This document shows, piece by piece, positions 7,332-16,606 of a DNA stretch of 19,766 nucleotides. This DNA comes from an uncultured Xanthobacteraceae bacterium (GTDB taxonomy: Bacteria; Pseudomonadota; Alphaproteobacteria; Rhizobiales; Xanthobacteraceae). A model generated the notes under the pieces. The model worked only from the letters and a program-made list of their open reading frames with translations, ran no database searches and was not told the origin of the DNA. A program made the translations under genes and the position numbers. Position 1 is the stretch's first letter, and each line of letters opens with the position of its first letter. The stretch is from assembly GCA_955652195.1 (NCBI GenBank), contig CATPBC010000345.1:1-19766 (forward strand). The letters are read 5' to 3'.

Positions 7332-9946
7332 CTGTGGCCCTCAACGCGCGATCGGCGCTGGCCCTATCCGGCGCAGGCGGGCGCCCAACCGGATTTGCGG
7401 TGCGATTCGCCTGGCGCGATCTGCGCGGTGGTTTCCGCGGCTTTGGCGTTTTCATCGCCTGCATCGCGCTCGGCGTCTTGGCGATTGCCGGCGTCGGCTC
7501 GGTGGCGGCGAGCCTTAATGAGGGCATCGCCAAGGCGGGCCGCGTAATCCTAGGCGGCGATCTCGCCTTTTCGTTCATTCAACGTGAAGCGGACGACACC
7601 GAGCGCGCGTTCCTCACTGCGCATGGTACGGTTTCCGCTGCCGCAACCTTGCGGGCAATGGCGCGGCCGCTGACGAGCCGCCCGGCAGCCGCGACCGGCC
7701 TTCCGGCCACTTTGGTCGAAGTCAAAGCCGTCGACGATCATTATCCGCTGTTCGGCGCGGTGACGACCGATCCCGCACTGCCGCGCACAGCATTGCTTGC
7801 GCAAAGCGACGGCGCGTTCGGCGCCGCAGCGGATCCGCTGCTATTGGCGCGGCTCGGCTTGGAGATCGGCGACCGCATAACAGTGGGCAATGCGCAATTC
7901 GAGCTCCGCGCCGCGCTCACCGGCGAACCGGACAAACTCGCGGGCGGTATTAGCCTTGGTCCGCGCCTCCTGATCAGTGAGACGGCGCTGCGCGCAACCG
8001 GCCTCCTGCAACCCGGCAGTCTGGTACGCTGGCAATATCGGCTGCGATTACCAGAGTCCCGATCGAGCGACGGCGCAGTGGCGGCGCTCGACCAACAGGC
8101 GCAAGCTGAATTTCCCGATGCCGGGTGGGATGTCCGCAGCCGCGGCAAAGCCTCGCCGCAGCTCGAACGCAATGTCGAGCGCTTCTCGCAATTCTTGACG
8201 CTGGTCGGGCTGGCGACGCTGCTGGTCGGCGGCGTCGGCGTCGCCAATGCGGTCGCCAGTCATTTGGCGCGCAACCGCGAGAGCATCGCGACCTTGAAAG
8301 CGCTCGGCGCAACCGGCAGCCGCATCTTCGCCGCCTATTGCACCGAGATACTCGCAGTCGCGTTGTTCGCCGCAGTCATAGGGGCCGCCGCGGGGGCGGC
8401 GCTGCCTTTCCTGATTGCTCAGTTGTTCGGCGCCGTCATTCCGCTGCCCGTCGCCCCGGCGCTACATCCGGACGTGCTGGCGCTGGCGGTGCTTTACGGT
8501 TTGCTCACCGCGCTGGCTTTTTCACTGTGGCCGCTTGGCCGCGCCCACGATGTCTCGGTATCAATGTTGTTCCGCGATCAAGTGGCCGGCGAGCGGACGT
8601 GGCCGCGTGCGCGCTACATCGCCGCCAGCGCTTTGATCGTTGCGATGCTTGCGGCGCTTGCCGTCTTCACCACCTACGATCGGCGCATCGCGGCATTCTT
8701 CCTCGCCGCTGCCGCAGCGGTGTTCTTGCTGCTGCGGTTGACCGCGGCGCTCGTCATGTGGATTGCGCGGCATGCGCCGCGGCAGAAATCGACCGTGCTG
8801 CGGCTCGCGATCGCCAATATGCATCGCGCCGGCGCCTTGACGCCGAGCGTGATGCTGTCGCTCGGCCTTGGGCTCGCGATCCTGGTGACCGTGGTCGAGA
8901 TCGACGGCAATCTGCATCGCGAATTTGCCGCCGCGCTGCCGGACAAGGCGCCGTCGTTCTTTTTCCTCGACATTCCGGCGGCGCCGGCGGATCGCTTCGA
9001 TGCTTTCATCGGCCAACAGGCGCCGGGCGCGAAACTCGAACGGGTGCCGATGCTGCGCGGGCGTATCGTCGCGGCAAAAGGCGTCAATGCCGACGAGCTC
9101 AAGCCTCCCGACCGTTCGCGCTGGGTGCTGCGCGGCGATCGCGGCATCACCTATGCGCGCGCGGTGCCGCCCGGCTCGCGTGTCGTCGACGGTCAATGGT
9201 GGAGCGCTTCCTATTCGGGCGAACCCCTCGTCTCGCTCGAAGAAAGGACCGCGCGCGACCTCGATCTGAGGATCGGCGACACGATCACCGTCAATGTGCT
9301 TGGCCGCAACGTCACGGCGCGGATCGCCAATCTGCGCGCGGTCGATTGGGAGAACCTCGGCATCAATTTCGTGCTGGTGTTCTCGCCCGGCATTTTCGAC
9401 GGTGCACCGCACAGCGATATTGCCACGCTGACCTTTGCCGACGGCGGCACGACCGCCGAGGAGGCGACGCTCATCAAGGCGCTCGCGGTTTCCTTTCCGA
9501 GCGTCACCGCGGTGCGGGTGAAGGACGCGCTCGACGCGGTAGATGCACTGGTCGGCAAACTCGTATTGGCGTTGCGGGGTGCGAGCGCGATCACGCTCGT
9601 CGCCGCAGCCTTGGTGCTCGGCGGCGCGCTCGCCGCCAGCCAGCGCTTCCGCATCTATGACGCCGTGATCCTGAAAACCTTCGGCGCGACGCGGGTGCGG
9701 CTGACCGCGGCCTATGCGCTCGAATATCTCCTGATCGGGCTGGCCACGGCCATTTTCGCGGTCGGCGCCGGCACGCTCGCCGCCTATTTTGTCGTGACTG
9801 GCATCATGGAATTTCCCTTCGAATGGGTGGCGGCCGCCGCCATCGAAACGGCGGCCGCGGCGCTAGCGGTGACCGTGGCGATCGGGCTCGCTGGCACGTT
9901 CGGTGCGCTCGGCCGCAAGCCGGCCGAGGTGCTGCGCAATCTCTAA
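7328..9946 (+). CDS. ybbP: FtsX-like ABC transporter permease, YbbP family
   Basis: Large inner-membrane permease of 872 residues (E. coli YbbP is about 800), partner of YbbA. A first membrane helix at about residues 38-62 is followed by a long periplasmic region. Then come FtsX-type helix bundles: one near residues 285-400 with TLKALGATGSR, further membrane helices in the middle of the protein, and a C-terminal bundle with LKTFGATRVR. The pair of K-x-x-GAT-x-x-R motifs is the duplicated FtsX signature, and the last residues AEVLRNL are typical of the family end. Mechanotransmission permeases of this type move or extract hydrophobic molecules rather than pump soluble solutes. With TesA nearby, the likely substrate is a lipid or fatty-acyl compound. 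The start overlaps the ybbA stop. Confidence 0.94.
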   Translation: MTVALNARSALALSGAGGRPTGFAVRFAWRDLRGGFRGFGVFIACIALGVLAIAGVGSVAASLNEGIAKAGRVILGGDLAFSFIQREADDTERAFLTAHGTVSAAATLRAMARPLTSRPAAATGLPATLVEVKAVDDHYPLFGAVTTDPALPRTALLAQSDGAFGAAADPLLLARLGLEIGDRITVGNAQFELRAALTGEPDKLAGGISLGPRLLISETALRATGLLQPGSLVRWQYRLRLPESRSSDGAVAALDQQAQAEFPDAGWDVRSRGKASPQLERNVERFSQFLTLVGLATLLVGGVGVANAVASHLARNRESIATLKALGATGSRIFAAYCTEILAVALFAAVIGAAAGAALPFLIAQLFGAVIPLPVAPALHPDVLALAVLYGLLTALAFSLWPLGRAHDVSVSMLFRDQVAGERTWPRARYIAASALIVAMLAALAVFTTYDRRIAAFFLAAAAAVFLLLRLTAALVMWIARHAPRQKSTVLRLAIANMHRAGALTPSVMLSLGLGLAILVTVVEIDGNLHREFAAALPDKAPSFFFLDIPAAPADRFDAFIGQQAPGAKLERVPMLRGRIVAAKGVNADELKPPDRSRWVLRGDRGITYARAVPPGSRVVDGQWWSASYSGEPLVSLEERTARDLDLRIGDTITVNVLGRNVTARIANLRAVDWENLGINFVLVFSPGIFDGAPHSDIATLTFADGGTTAEEATLIKALAVSFPSVTAVRVKDALDAVDALVGKLVLALRGASAITLVAAALVLGGALAASQRFRIYDAVILKTFGATRVRLTAAYALEYLLIGLATAIFAVGAGTLAAYFVVTGIMEFPFEWVAAAAIETAAAALAVTVAIGLAGTFGALGRKPAEVLRNL

Positions 9947-9950
9947 GCCT

Positions 9951-9992
9951 TCCCCGGACCTAGCCACCAATGCGTGCTGCACCGCATTCGGG
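9951..9992. repeat. Degraded copy of the palindromic repeat after ybbP
   Basis: It begins 5 bases after the ybbP stop with TCCCCGGAC and ends TGCTGCACCGCATTCGGGAAAA. The right arm matches the right arm of the element at 11693-11708 (TGCACCGC then TCCGGGAAAA) with small changes. The left arm is mostly lost, so the hairpin is weak here. The rest of the interval to 10120 holds no gene I can support. Confidence 0.5.
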
Positions 9993-10120
9993 AAAAGGCA
10001 CGTTAGAACCGTGAAAACAGCATGAAAAACTTGTAACCAGCCGCAAAATATGGCCGCCCGCCCATCTGGCGCGAACCGCCCTTTGGCATTAGATTCCTGC
10101 CACACCAATTCCGGCTTGCG

Positions 10121-10137
10121 CCGGGGGCACACCCCGG
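10121..10137 (+). promoter_or_regulatory. Hairpin in the leader of the Bax-inhibitor-1 gene
   Basis: CCGGGG and CCCCGG pair perfectly around GCACA. The stem ends 18 bases before the AAGGGG ribosome-binding site (10156-10161) of the next gene. It could shape translation or mRNA stability; no ligand-type riboswitch consensus is recognised. Confidence 0.4.
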
Positions 10138-10168
10138 CCTGAGCGCCGGGACACAAAGGGGTCATTCC

Positions 10169-10939
10169 ATGTCCGACTTTGATCGGAATTACGCGACCGC
10201 CCGAGCCGGCTATCGTGCCGACCAGGTCGCCATCGATGCAGGCCTGCGCGCCTACATGATCCGCGTCTACAATTACATGGCCGCGGGCGTGGCGCTGACG
10301 GGCGTCGTGTCTTGGCTGACTTATCAAATTGCCGGCGGCGACGCCATTCAAGTGGCCGGTGGCCAGATCATAGGACTGACCCCCTTCGGGGCGGCCATTT
10401 TCGGTGGCCCGCTGATGATCGCGCTGTTTCTGGGCACGCTCGGTCTAGTGTTCTTCATAAGCTACCGCATCAACCGACTGCAGGCGAGTACCGCGCTTGC
10501 CCTGTTCATGCTCTATGCCGGTCTGCTCGGAGTGATGCTGTCGTCGGTGTTTCTTGCCTACACAGGCGCCTCGATCACCCGCGTGTTCTTCATCTCGGCG
10601 GCGTCGTTCGGCGCGTTGAGCCTTTACGGCTACACCACGCGGCGCGATCTTTCACCAGTCGGCTCATTCCTAATCATGGGCCTATTCGGCCTTGTCATCG
10701 CGATGCTCGTACAACTGTGGCTGCAGAGCCCCGGCCTGAACTTCGCCATCTCCGTGATCGGGGTGCTGATTTTTGCTGGCCTCACCGCTTGGGACACGCA
10801 GCGGATCAAGGAGATGTACAGTCCGATGGACGACGGCACGGTCGGCGGCCGCAAGGCAGTCATGGGAGCACTGTCGCTCTATCTCGACTTCATCAACTTG
10901 TTCCTGATGCTGTTGCGATTGATGGGCGACCGCCGCTAA
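10169..10939 (+). CDS. Bax inhibitor-1/YccA family membrane protein
   Basis: A 256-residue integral membrane protein of the BI-1/YccA/YetJ (TMBIM) family, with a hydrophilic N-terminus of about 35 residues and then seven hydrophobic segments. YetJ-like members act as pH-sensitive calcium leak channels, and YccA modulates the FtsH protease; which applies here cannot be told. Family marks include RVYNYMAAGVALTG at the first helix, SLYGYTTRRDLS in the central loop, and the C-terminal AWDTQRIKEMY and ALSLYLDFINLFLMLLRL, where the aspartates of the pore region sit. The ATG at 10169 has AAGGGG seven bases upstream. A strong terminator 23 bases after the stop shows a single-gene transcript. Confidence 0.95.
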   Translation: MSDFDRNYATARAGYRADQVAIDAGLRAYMIRVYNYMAAGVALTGVVSWLTYQIAGGDAIQVAGGQIIGLTPFGAAIFGGPLMIALFLGTLGLVFFISYRINRLQASTALALFMLYAGLLGVMLSSVFLAYTGASITRVFFISAASFGALSLYGYTTRRDLSPVGSFLIMGLFGLVIAMLVQLWLQSPGLNFAISVIGVLIFAGLTAWDTQRIKEMYSPMDDGTVGGRKAVMGALSLYLDFINLFLMLLRLMGDRR

Positions 10940-10961
10940 CGCAAACGCGTCACGACGAATC

Positions 10962-10996
10962 AAACGCCCCGGTGCACATCCGGGGCGTTTTCTTTT
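10962..10996 (+). terminator. Rho-independent terminator of the Bax-inhibitor-1 gene
   Basis: A perfect 11-bp stem AAACGCCCCGG / CCGGGGCGTTT surrounds a 7-nt loop (TGCACAT) and runs into TCTTTT. It is the clearest terminator in the window and lies 46 bases before the next start codon. Confidence 0.93.
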
Positions 10997-11042
10997 ATAG
11001 CGTATTTCGCGGCGATTTCTTTTCTGGCAGTTTCGTTTTCCG

Positions 11043-11567
11043 ATGCAGAAGATCATCATTCGCCCGGCCACGCCTGACGATATCGCCGCCGTTACCCGCA
11101 TTTACGCCGACGCCGTTCTTAACGGCACCGCATCGTTCGAGATCGAACCGCCGGACGAAGCGGAAATGACACGCCGCCAAGCGGCGCTGCTCAACAACGG
11201 ATATCCCTATTTGACGGCCGAGATCGAAGGCGTGGTCGCCGGCTACGCCTATGCCGGGCCATACCGCAGCCGGCCAGCCTACAAATGGAGCGTCGAAGAT
11301 TCGATCTACGTGGCGCCGCAGATGCACCGCAAAGGGATCGGCGGATTATTGCTGGCCAGGCTCGTCGCCGAAAGCACGCAGCGCGGCTTTCGACAGATGA
11401 TCGCGGTGATCGGCGATTCCGCGCAAATCGGTTCGATCGCGGTGCATGAACGCGCCGGCTTCAACCATATCGGGACCCTGCGCTCGGTCGGGTTCAAGCA
11501 CGGCAAATGGCTCGACACCGTGCTGATGCAGCGGGCGCTGGGCAAGGGCAATACGACATTGCCGTGA
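11043..11567 (+). CDS. GNAT-family N-acetyltransferase, phosphinothricin/methionine-derivative acetyltransferase type
   Basis: A 174-residue acetyltransferase of the PAT/MnaT group, which N-acetylates amino-acid-like substrates such as phosphinothricin, methionine sulfoximine or methionine sulfone. The N-terminus IIIRPATPDDIAAVTRIYADAVLNGTASFE is typical. The mid-region has GYAYAGPYRSRPAYKWSVEDSIYV, the substrate-side signature of the group, then the acetyl-CoA loop HRKGIGG at 95-101. The C-terminal GFKHGKWLDTVLMQ is also typical. The ATG at 11043 gives the standard start, but no clear Shine-Dalgarno site precedes it. A terminator ends only 46 bases upstream, leaving little room for its own promoter, so part of the promoter may overlap that terminator. 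The physiological substrate is not known. Confidence 0.92.
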   Translation: MQKIIIRPATPDDIAAVTRIYADAVLNGTASFEIEPPDEAEMTRRQAALLNNGYPYLTAEIEGVVAGYAYAGPYRSRPAYKWSVEDSIYVAPQMHRKGIGGLLLARLVAESTQRGFRQMIAVIGDSAQIGSIAVHERAGFNHIGTLRSVGFKHGKWLDTVLMQRALGKGNTTLP

Positions 11568-11576
11568 AGACCCGTC

Positions 11577-11708
11577 GTGTCCCGGCGCAACGCAGCACCG
11601 GGAACTTTACGCATGCTGAGTTTGAAACGATCCCGGATCTGCGGTGCACCCATAGCGCGTCGAAGACGCGCGTGAACGCGCTACTGCCGCGCTGCACCGC
11701 GTCCGGGA
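11577..11708. repeat. Composite palindromic intergenic repeat between convergent genes
   Basis: Outer arms: the left arm 11631-11648 (TCCCGGATCTGCGGTGCA) is complementary to the right arm 11693-11708 (TGCACCGCGTCCGGGA) apart from a small bulge. Inner arms: TAGCGCGT (11653-11660) pairs exactly with ACGCGCTA (11676-11683), and GCGTC-GAA-GACGC nests in its left part. GTGTCCCGGCGC at 11577-11588 is the exact reverse complement of 10143-10154 upstream of the BI-1 gene, suggesting more of the same family there. The right end lies 9 bases from the stop of the leftward DUF2794 gene. The style matches intergenic repeats I recall from Bradyrhizobiaceae. Confidence 0.75.
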
Positions 11709-11717
11709 AAAGAAGAG

Positions 11718-12083
11718 TTATCCCACCACGATGCGCAGTGAGCGGTCGAGCGCGCCGAGCACACGGTCGAGCTCCTGGCCGCGTCGCAGGATATGCCCGG
11801 TCGCCGAGATGACGCTGTAGGCGCCCTGCCGCCGGCCAAGCCTGGGATTCTTCTCGATGCGATAGATCGGCACTTCGGAGGCGCGGCGGAACACCGAGAA
11901 AACCGCGCGATCTTTGAGAAAATCGATGGCGTAATCGCGCCACTCGCCGGCGGCGACTTTGCGGCCATAGAGCCGCAGGAGCCGATCTAGCTCGCGCCGG
12001 CTGAAGGTGACTTCACTGGCGGGGACGTGCATACGATGCTCGTCCCCGCGCCACGCGCTTGGATCGGTATCGCCGAAATCCAT
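11718..12083 (-). CDS. DUF2794 domain-containing protein
   Basis: A 121-residue soluble basic protein of the DUF2794 family, of unknown function and largely restricted to alphaproteobacteria. Recognisable segments are VTFSRRELDRLLRLYGRKV, EWRDYAIDFLKDRAVFSVFR and IYRIEKNPRLGRRQGAYSVI, near the family's full extent. There is no signal peptide, membrane helix or known catalytic motif. The ATG at 12083 (MDFGDTDPSAW) is fixed by AGGAGG about 7 bases upstream; the frame is open 30 codons further but without support. It is on the same strand as DUF1223 and acnA but separated from them by a 612-bp interval, so it probably has its own promoter there. The function remains unknown. Confidence 0.88.
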   Translation of the reverse strand: MDFGDTDPSAWRGDEHRMHVPASEVTFSRRELDRLLRLYGRKVAAGEWRDYAIDFLKDRAVFSVFRRASEVPIYRIEKNPRLGRRQGAYSVISATGHILRRGQELDRVLGALDRSLRIVVG

Positions 12084-12528
12084 ACGGCGCCTCCTGTGCG
12101 TCGAGCCCGCCTGGTGGGCCCATGTCATTGTAGGGTCATGATCGCGCCGGAACGCGGTTGCGGCAAGCCCCACTTGTGCGACAACTTTTCAACGCGAATT
12201 GCCATTCCAATCGCGTGACCTGGTCGATTGCCGGTGAAGATCAGGTGTCAGAAGGTCTTGGGCCAAAACTTCAGCAACGAACCGCTGCCTGGCTGCGCGC
12301 AGATGGGTGCGTCAATTTGAACGGCGGGATCACGGCTTCGTTAGGACTGATCATAATCCAGCCAAACTTCGGCCAAGCACGCGCCAAGCTACCTTGCGAA
12401 ACACTCAATCGTTGCCTCAGGGCCCGGTTCGGATCGTGTTCCGGATTCCTCAGCCCCCCAGCCCCCCGGGGCGCGGGCGGACCGGGCCACAGTTTTTGCG
12501 TGCCTTTGCGTTTGTTCCCCCTTCCTTT

Positions 12529-12559
12529 AAGGCCGGCAGTTCGCCGGCCTTTTGTTTTT
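12529..12559 (+). terminator. Rho-independent terminator, rightward, with no assigned gene
   Basis: A perfect 9-bp stem AAGGCCGGC / GCCGGCCTT around AGTTC is followed by TTGTTTTT. The flanks CCTTCC (12520-12525) and GGAAGG (12561-12566) also pair. There is no U-run on the other strand, so it acts for rightward transcription. The nearest rightward gene upstream is the GNAT ending at 11567, with a gene on the opposite strand in between. Confidence 0.8.
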
Positions 12560-12566
12560 CGGAAGG

Positions 12567-12693
12567 TCGGATGTCGGAGGACATGGGGGCTTAAATGAAG
12601 CCGGTCGGAGATCCGACATTGCAGTCGGAATCCGAACGTTGTCGCAGGTTCGATTTCGGAATGGCAGCTAGATGTCAGGCCGCTGAGATCCGA
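12567..12693. repeat. Cluster of TCGGA/TCCGA pentamers and small palindromes
   Basis: Eight copies of TCGGA or its complement TCCGA lie in 127 bp, at 12567, 12574, 12605, 12612, 12625, 12631, 12656 and 12689. Pairs form palindromes: GTCGGA-GA-TCCGAC (12604-12617) and TCGGA-A-TCCGA (12625-12635). Two further perfect short hairpins interleave: ATGTC-GGAG-GACAT (12571-12584) and GGCTT-AAATG-AAGCC (12588-12602). It ends at the 3' end of the DUF1223 gene. Confidence 0.6.
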
Positions 12694-12695
12694 CC

Positions 12696-13439
12696 TCAGT
12701 TCAACGGCGTATAGGCGGCGCCGAGAATAATGCCGGGCTTGTCGCGACTGCCTTCCTGCACCATGACCGTGGCGGCGTCGATACCCTCCGCCTTGATCTG
12801 CGCGAGCGGCACGCTCCAGGTGGACTGTTCGCCGGTCAAACTGCCAAGCTTGAGCCACTTACGCACCACATTGTGGTAGGTGATCGTGCGCCCGCGGTTC
12901 TCGCCGCGACCGATGACGACGGGGACGGCTTTGGCGAGCGAGCAGAGCCAGACTTCGGCTGGAGCCGCTGTCTTGTCCGCGGAAGACAATTTAACGTTGA
13001 GTGCGCCGTCGCCGACCGACAGCAAGACCGGCAGCGACATCGCTCCGGATTTATGGTCGGTCTGCACGATCGCGCGCTCGATCGCGCCTTGATCGCTGCC
13101 GAGCGCGTCGGTCGCGCCATTGACCACAATTTGCGGCGTGTAAATCTGACCATCGCCGCGCACGCGCGCATAAGCGCGTTGGCGTGCCGAATGCGCGGGA
13201 TTGGCGAGCGTATCCCGCCAACCGAGATAATCCCAGTAATCGATGGGAACGCTCAATGCGATGAGCGATGGGTCGTTGACCAACTGCCCAACCAGCCGGT
13301 CGGCCGGGGGACAGGAGGAACAGCCTTGGCTGGTGAACAGTTCGAGAACCGCGCGCGGCTCGGCGGCGCGCGCGCCTGCAAAACTTGCTATCACAAAGCC
13401 CGCGATGAGGAGTGCCGGCGCAACGCGGCGACCTACCAT
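12696..13439 (-). CDS. DUF1223 domain-containing protein, exported, thioredoxin-like
   Basis: A 247-residue protein of the DUF1223 family, whose role is not established. The signal peptide is clear: MVGRRVAPALLIAGFVIASF with cleavage after AGARA, so it acts in the periplasm. The mature N-terminus has a strand and a CxxC pair (C40 and C43 in TSQGCSSCPPAD) like a thioredoxin-fold active site, then DYWDYLGWRDTLANPAHSARQRAYA and IYTPQIVVNG with a cis-proline-type TPQ. A redox or metal-delivery role is an inference. The ATG at 13439 is set by GGAGG about 6 bases upstream; an in-frame extension of 25 codons has no support. It lies 153 bp downstream of acnA on the same strand, an arrangement I recall from other rhizobia. 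Confidence 0.9.
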   Translation of the reverse strand: MVGRRVAPALLIAGFVIASFAGARAAEPRAVLELFTSQGCSSCPPADRLVGQLVNDPSLIALSVPIDYWDYLGWRDTLANPAHSARQRAYARVRGDGQIYTPQIVVNGATDALGSDQGAIERAIVQTDHKSGAMSLPVLLSVGDGALNVKLSSADKTAAPAEVWLCSLAKAVPVVIGRGENRGRTITYHNVVRKWLKLGSLTGEQSTWSVPLAQIKAEGIDAATVMVQEGSRDKPGIILGAAYTPLN

Positions 13440-13495
13440 TACAACCTCCGCCTCACGGCTTTCGTTACGGTTTGATGACCGGCGTTTGTAGCGCC

Positions 13496-13556
13496 CGCTC
13501 GCCTCACCCGCCACTCACTTCACGGTGAGGCAGAACGAGCGGCATGCGAAAATGCC
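13496..13556. repeat. Nested hairpins between acnA and the DUF1223 gene
   Basis: GCCTCACC (13501-13508) pairs exactly with GGTGAGGC (13524-13531). Outside it, CGCTC (13496-13500) pairs with GAGCG (13537-13541) across a 5-base bulge. A second hairpin, GGCAT-GCGAAA-ATGCC, follows at 13541-13556. There is no U-run on either strand, so it looks more like an intercistronic structure or repeat than a terminator. Confidence 0.5.
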
Positions 13557-13592
13557 GGGCGCCGAGCGGCGGTGGATAAAGTTTCACTGCCG

Positions 13593-16298
<2,706 letters not shown>

Positions 16299-16606
16299 GA
16301 TCTCTTTCCATTCTGCCGGCTTCGGCCGACGCAATGCAGAGGTAATTTAAGACCGAGACAGCCTAGAAACCCTCATTTCCGTCTGCGCGTCGTGCAGGGG
16401 CAGAGGGCGCCGGGCGCGGCAGCGCTATTATCGCGCCGCAGCCCGGCTTCGCGGCTTATAGGGACTTTTGCCACCTTGTGCCAGTTCAGCAACGAATGGT
16501 CGGATATGATGCGGCGCATGGCCGAATACCGACAAAAGCTGCGCGAGCGATCAACGCCGTTCGGCGGCTACTTTTGCTACTGTCTTTGCTACTTGGGATT
16601 GTGGCG
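16299..16606. other. Divergent acnA/ccmA intergenic interval
   Basis: This 308-bp stretch must contain the promoters for acnA (leftward) and the ccm operon (rightward). I find no confident -35/-10 pair and no known operator. GC-rich inverted bits lie around 16405-16455. Two short open frames enter ccmA from the left: an in-frame extension from 16478 or 16496, whose last part is RRLLLLLSLLLGIVA, and a 36-codon frame 16506-16616 ending across the ccmA start. Neither has a good ribosome-binding site. Confidence 0.5.

Larger units (their letters stand above)
12084..12695. other. 612-bp interval without a protein gene; structured and GC-skewed
   Basis: No open frame here looks like a protein: the longest (12158-12598 plus, 12271-12858 minus) are low-complexity in composition and overlap each other. 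From left to right it holds the DUF2794 ribosome-binding site and promoter region and an unremarkable 12130-12410. Next is a C-rich tract at 12453-12471 (AGCCCCCCAGCCCCCCGGGG within it), then a strong rightward terminator at 12529-12559, then a cluster of TCGGA/TCCGA palindromes up to the DUF1223 stop. A rightward non-coding RNA ending at the terminator is possible; I recognise no known RNA family (not tmRNA, RNase P, SRP or tRNA). Confidence 0.55.

Noticed and set aside
8125..9660. 511-codon open frame overlapping ybbP in another frame
   Set aside because: It lies wholly inside ybbP, whose FtsX motifs are intact; the shadow frame is arginine-rich with no domains, as expected from GC-rich codon bias.
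12158..12598. 146-codon rightward open frame in the 612-bp interval
   Set aside because: No recognisable domain, composition typical of GC-rich chance frames, no ribosome-binding site, and it runs through the terminator stem; the minus strand is also open here.
12640..12665. Possible tRNA T-arm (GGTTCGATTTC)
   Set aside because: The flanking bases cannot form the 5-bp T stem, and no acceptor stem, D-arm or anticodon arm is found around it.
12271..12858. 195-codon leftward open frame overlapping the DUF1223 3' end
   Set aside because: It starts inside the well-supported DUF1223 gene in another frame and shows no protein features; a shadow frame.
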